Shown here one piece after another: positions 7,001 to 13,000 of a DNA stretch of 13,641 nucleotides (position 1 is its first letter; each line of letters begins with the position of its first letter). A program made the position numbers and the translations under genes. Source of the stretch: Baffinella frigidus (taxonomy: Eukaryota > Cryptophyceae > Cryptomonadales > Baffinellaceae); NCBI GenBank assembly GCA_026770585.1, contig MU646969.1, forward strand, positions 32,567 to 46,207. The letters are read 5' to 3'. The notes under the pieces are model-generated. The model searched no databases and was not told the origin of the DNA. It saw nothing but the letters and a program-made list of their open reading frames with translations.

Positions 7001-10000
7001 GGCTCGTAACCTATGACCCACTCGGTGGCAGGGGGAAGCGGATCTCCTGAAGGCTGCGGAGGATTCGCTGGACGCGGAGGTTGAGAAGGTGCGCGCGACT
7101 GAGCAGGTCCCGCCCCTCCGCATCCTGCCCTAGTGTTTAGGGTTCATCCCTCCCTAGTGTTCAGGGTTTATCTCCCTAGTGTTTAGGGTTCCCGCATGCC
7201 GCCTTGGTGTTCAGGGTTTAGGATTTAGGTGTGAGTGTTTAGGTTTTGACGCGTCCCTCCCTCCACACATCGCCCAGAAATGGCGTGCCACCCCCTCGAA
7301 TCGCCCAGAAATGACGGCCTCCTTCACGCCCTAGCTCTGGCTCATTCTGCCTGGAGCCTATTACGTTTCTTTCGCCATCTCCAGTTGAACAGAGGCACCG
7401 TGTTGGACCGAACTCGGCAACTTTGTTTCGACTAGCCTCCTCAGTTAAGTGTGGATTTATGAACCTCTCGTGTCTGACAGACCCACAAGAGTGCTTCCCG
7501 ATTGTGGGTACGTTTCTTCAACTGGAGACCGTGGTCGCCAGTTGAAAAATGCATGTCTCGTCAGTAAGTTGTCTGCCGGATCAAAAGTTGAACACAGGCA
7601 TGTCTCACCCTTTAGTTGTCTGTCAACATATCAACACAGAGCTTCTTTGGCCGTCTCCAGTTGAACACAGGCACCGTGTTGGACCGACCTCGGCAACTTT
7701 CGACTAGCCCCGTGCGTTAAATGTGGATCTTTGATCCTCAACAAGAAGCTCCTTGTGGTGAGGTGAGGTACGTTTCTTCTGCGGTCTACAGTTGAACAAA
7801 GGCACGCCTCATACTTAAGTTGTCTGGGAACAGATCAACAAGGAGCTTTTCACGCAGCACTCGAGGCTGTCTGACAGATCACACAAGTGATTACCGATTC
7901 CAGATGCATTTCTTCCTCCGTCTCCAGTCGAACAAACGCATGTCTGACCCTTTAGTTATCTGGGAACAGATCAACAAGGAGCTTCTCACGCAGCTCAACG
8001 ACATGGGCTTCCCGGAGGTCTCCTTCTAAACCCTACACCCTAAACCCTGACCCCTAAACCTTAAATCCTACACCCTACACCCTACACCCCACCCTACACC
8101 CTACACCCTAAACCCTACACCCTTCACCCTACACCCTACACCCTACACCCTACACCCTACACCCTACACCCTAAACCCTAAACCCTAAACCCTAAACCCT
8201 AAACCCTCATCACTGAGCCCCAATCACTGAGACCTAATCCCCAAACCTTACATCCTGCACCCTCAACCCTGAAACGCTCCGTCCCGCGCAGAACCGTGCG
8301 GAGCGGGCGCTGTACTTCTCGGGCAACGAGAACCTCGAAAAGGCCATCGCCTGGCTCGAGGTCTCTCCCCTCCTACCCACACGAGAATGCTAGAGGACCT
8401 ATTTAGGACCTATTTAAAACCGAGATGTAGCCTTTGTGCAGTGGAGCTGGTCTCTCATGAGTTGACACTTTTCTGGGGTCGAAAAACTTCTAAACTTTCA
8501 AACTCTTTTAGTCAACTCGTACGAAATTTACCACAGGTAAATTCTACAAGCTGCCTGCTGTGGTAAATTTCATGTGAAGTTGACTGAAAGAGTTTGGAAG
8601 TTTGGAAGTTTTTCGAGGTCCGAAAAGTGTCAACTCATGAGAGACCAGCTCTAACTTTCATTGCCTTTGGAGCCCCTTACTTATCGGGCAACGCGAACCA
8701 CGAGAGGCCATCGCCTGGCTCGAGGTGTCAAATTGGGGGTTTGGGGTTTAGTGGGAGGCTGCTACGTGGCAAGTGGGAGGCTGCTACGTGGCAAGACGCA
8801 TTCAGCCCTTGGGCTTCCCAGCGTCCCTGAGTTCCTGGGCAGCATCAAGCTCGAAAGCGCCATCGAATGCCTCGAGGTATTAAAGTCCATTATATGTGGG
8901 CATTCCCTGCAACTTTTGCCATGTCAAGCAACTTTTGCCGATGTCAGGGGAAAAAATAGAAAGACGCCGTGAAATGACATCTAGCTCTTCCGCGTAGAAC
9001 TTCGAAAAGGCGATCGCATGGCTCGAGACATCAAAGTCAATTAGTTGTGGGCATTCCCTGCAACTTTTGCCGATTGCAAGGAAAAATAATGGAAAGACGC
9101 AGGGCGTACAATGACATTTAGCTCTCCCGCGTAGAACCTCGAGAAGGCCGTCGGCTGGCTCGAGGTCTCTCCATGCGCTCTTTTTCGCTCCAAAGTTGAC
9201 AGATTTGTACCGCAAACCTGGGATGTCAACTTAGCAATAGCCTGTCAGCCCCCCCACCACGGCTGCTTGCCGTGTGACAAGGCCATTGGCTGACTCGAGG
9301 TCTCTCCCCGCCTACCCACACGAGAATGCTGGAGGGACCTTTTAAAAACCGAGATACAGCCTTTGTTTAGTAACTTTCATTGCCTTTGGAGCCCTTCCAC
9401 GCCAAATTAGGTCAGACGCGAGGTTGGAACACCCTATCTTTGTACAGATGTTTACAACACCGCATGTAAAGAGGCCCCTCGTGCATTCTCGAAACCCCCA
9501 ACCCTAAACACCAAACATCAAACTACACACAATGAACAAAACAAAAACAGGCGCACGCGCACGACATGGACCTGGACTAGGTGCTGATGGTGCACACGCA
9601 CTCTGGGACAAGAAGCTCATCGCTAAACGCTTGCCAAAAAACGCTAACCACTAAACGCTACACGATAAATTCTCAACGCTCAACCCACTGCACGCTACAC
9701 GATACATGCTCAACCTTAACCCCTAAACCCCAAACCCTAAACCCTAAACCCTAAACCTTAAACCCTAAACCCCAAACCCCAAACCCCAAATCCCAAACCC
9801 CACGCCCCAAAACCCCAAACCCCAAATCCCACACACCAAACCCCCAAACACTGAACAATAAGCACTCGACAGTCGCACGCGGACGACATGGACCTGGACG
9901 AGGTGCTGATGGTGCCCACGCACTCTGGGATCGAAGAGAGAGACACCTAGCCCAGGAGGGATGTCACACGCGTGCACATGGCTCAGGAAAGAATTCACTG

Positions 10001-13000
10001 AGTCCATGCTTGCGCCTGATGCGAGTGGAAGCTGCACCCCCAACCTTGAACAATATGCACGAAACCTGCCGTGAACAATAAGCACTCAACAGGCGCACGC
10101 GGACGACATGGATATGGACGAGGTGCTGATGGTGCCCACGCACTCTGGGAAGCCCAAGATGAGCACAGAGGAGCAAAAGGAAACAATTAACGCAATAAAC
10201 AATAATCAACACAAAATAACAAATAGACACGAAACAGACGCACGCGGATGATATGGACCTGGACGAGGTGCTGATGGTCCCGAAGGACTCTGGGAAGCCC
10301 AAGATGAGCAAGGAGGAGCAGAAGGCCATGCTCGAAGGCCGGGTGCGTGATCCTCCATCATTGTCCCCCACACGAGCCTTGCAATGTCACTATTTTAAAA
10401 CTGGGAGTCTTTTACAAGTGGGGCGTTGTGTAGTAATTTTCACGCAACATGTGGCGTTGGGTCACGTCACTGCTCGATATCGAGCAAGGTGCCCACGCAC
10501 TCTTGGAAGCCGAAGATGAGCAAGGAGGAGCAGAAGGCCATGCTCGAAGGCCGGGTACGCGATCCCCCGTGGATTGACGGACGAGACACTGTCACCGTAG
10601 AAGCGTTGGCTTCTTAGAAGAATGCTTATTCGCGAGTAACCCCTGAACCGCCTCTCTGGTGCGTATCTCTTTCTCTCTCTGTGCGTGGAAGCTGCAGACA
10701 CGGGAAGCCTCCTCATCCTCGTTGCACGATCGCGCCGTGCCCCCTGTGCACTTCCCACGGAACCCTCTGCAGGAAACCAAGGAAACCATTGAAGAAAAAC
10801 ACTGAAGAAAACCTTTTTGCAGAAAACTTCTGCATAAAACCTTTGTAGGAAACCTCTCAAACAAAACCCCCAACAAAATTTCTCAAGGAAACCTCTTAAG
10901 AAGAGAGTGCGCCGAGCAGGTGCAGGACATGCGGAAGAAGGCAGTCAAGGAGAACCGGGAGCTTGAACGCGCCCAGGTCACCCCCCTCCGCCCCCCCCGC
11001 ACCCGGCACTGTATCCCTGAAGTGGCCAGTAGGCGCATACGCCCTACCGTAGGGCCCTAGGACCTGCCTAGGACCGCTTGGCCGTCAAATTTGACGGCAT
11101 GGCCACGCAAGAGATAGACCGCAACCAGCAGGCACTCGCGAGTTGATGCACGTTTTGCTTGGTCCAGCCTAGTGAGCTCTCGCGCTTTACCAGCGAACTC
11201 TGGTGAAGCGCGAGCATTCCTGTAAAGCGCGGGATGCTGCCGCTGGGGGGGCATTCCTGTCAAGTCCGGAAAGCTGCCTCATGTAAAGCCTGAAAAGCTA
11301 CCTCCTGTAAAGTGCGCGGAAAGCTGACGGTGTGGGGGGCATTCCTGTAAAGTCCGGGAAACTGACTCCTGTAATGTGCGGAAAACTGACTGTGGGGGGG
11401 AGTGCAGGAGATCAACCGGATCGCGTCGATGAAGGAGCTCAACGATGCTCGCACCAAGCAGAAGGAGCAGGCACCCCCCCCCCACCCCCTCACTGCCACT
11501 GCCCCCCAACCCCCCACGTGCAACTCTTCAGGAACCCGGGCGTGTTTCGGACCAGGACTCTAGCTTATCCAAGCGGGCTGTGTACCAGACACTCGGACGT
11601 TACTCCAAGATTGTGTGTAGGCTGGACCACCACAACTTTCATCAAACGCACGAGAAGTCAACTGCGCTGACGTGGCCGGTGGCGCGAGGAAGGGGGGGTG
11701 GTACACACCCTTTACCCGAAACCCTGAACAGGAGGAGATCATCGCGGTGGAGCGGGTGAAGCGGGAGAAAGAGAAAGACGCCCTCGCCCGCGCCAAAGTC
11801 AAGGTGCGCCCCCCCCCCAGCTTCACATTGTTTTTCGTGCTTTACACGAATTTCGCGCTTTACAATCTTATTTGCGCTTTACACGAATTTCCGAGCTCCA
11901 GTTTGTTAAGAGAAAGGCGCCCTCGCTCGCGCCAAAGTCAAGACAACGCCCCCCCCCAGATGCAATATTCCATTTCCCTGATTGGGCAACGCCGATGACT
12001 CATCCGAAGTCAAGGCACGCCCACCCCCGCGCTTTACAAGTTTTTTCGCGCTTTACACGAATTTTCGAGCTCCCACACGAGCCCCACGCCAGATTCCTGG
12101 AACAGATCGTCAAAAATCAATTCCCCGGAAGGAATAAAGGGGGATCGTTTACTTGCGGGACCTTTCCACGCCCCCCCCCCCGCGCTCTACAATTATTTTT
12201 TGCGCTTTACACGAATTTCCGAGCTCCCACACGAGAATGCTAGAGATGCCTATCTGCCCTCCCCCAGATGCAACATTCCATTCCCCTGATTTCTCCTGCG
12301 GCGATCTTTACAAAATCCCGCTTTCGCTGTACGCGAATTTCCGTGCTCCCCCGCGCTCCACACAGCGGGCTACGAAGGGATTTCCCGCTCATACCGGGTT
12401 ACCTTTCCGTTACCTTACGTGCTCCCCCGCGCTCCACACAGCGTGCTACGAAGGGATTCTCCGCTCAAACCGGGCCTCCTTTCCGTCACCTTACACGTAG
12501 GAACCCCCCCTAAGTCCAGTGCTGTGCGACACGCTGACGGAACCGTGTTCGGAGGGCTGGCGGATTTCTTCGAGCTTGAGAAAAACATGAAGAATCGCAT
12601 GCCTGCCTTTGGGACTGTTTGAATGTCGAGTGTAGGCTTTCGCATGGGAGTTGGTCACGTGATGGGAGTTGTTCACGTGGCCTCCGCTTGAAACGGAGGT
12701 CACGTGACCAAACCAATAAAAAAATCCACACACACCAACGTGTACAGCTTTCCGGGGTTTTAAATGGGCGCTTGGTCCGTCTCGTGGCTCCCTTAGTCGG
12801 GGAGCTTCAGCCTGCAGGGTGTGGGGTTCAAGGCGTAAGGCTCAGCGTGTGAGGAGTGAGGTGTGGGGTGAAGGGTGTGGGGTGTAGGGTGAGACGCGCT
12901 GACGGGGACGTGTTCGGAGGGCAGGCGGAGCTCGAGAAGGACAAGATGAATCGCATGGCTGCCCGGGGCCTCAAGCCTGAGGCCACTCAGGTCCTACATC

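Noticed and set aside
6957-7014. tRNA-like gene (GGTTCGTAA, hairpins)
   Set aside because: No cloverleaf with an acceptor stem and anticodon arm could be drawn. The three copies are better explained as repeat-unit hairpins.
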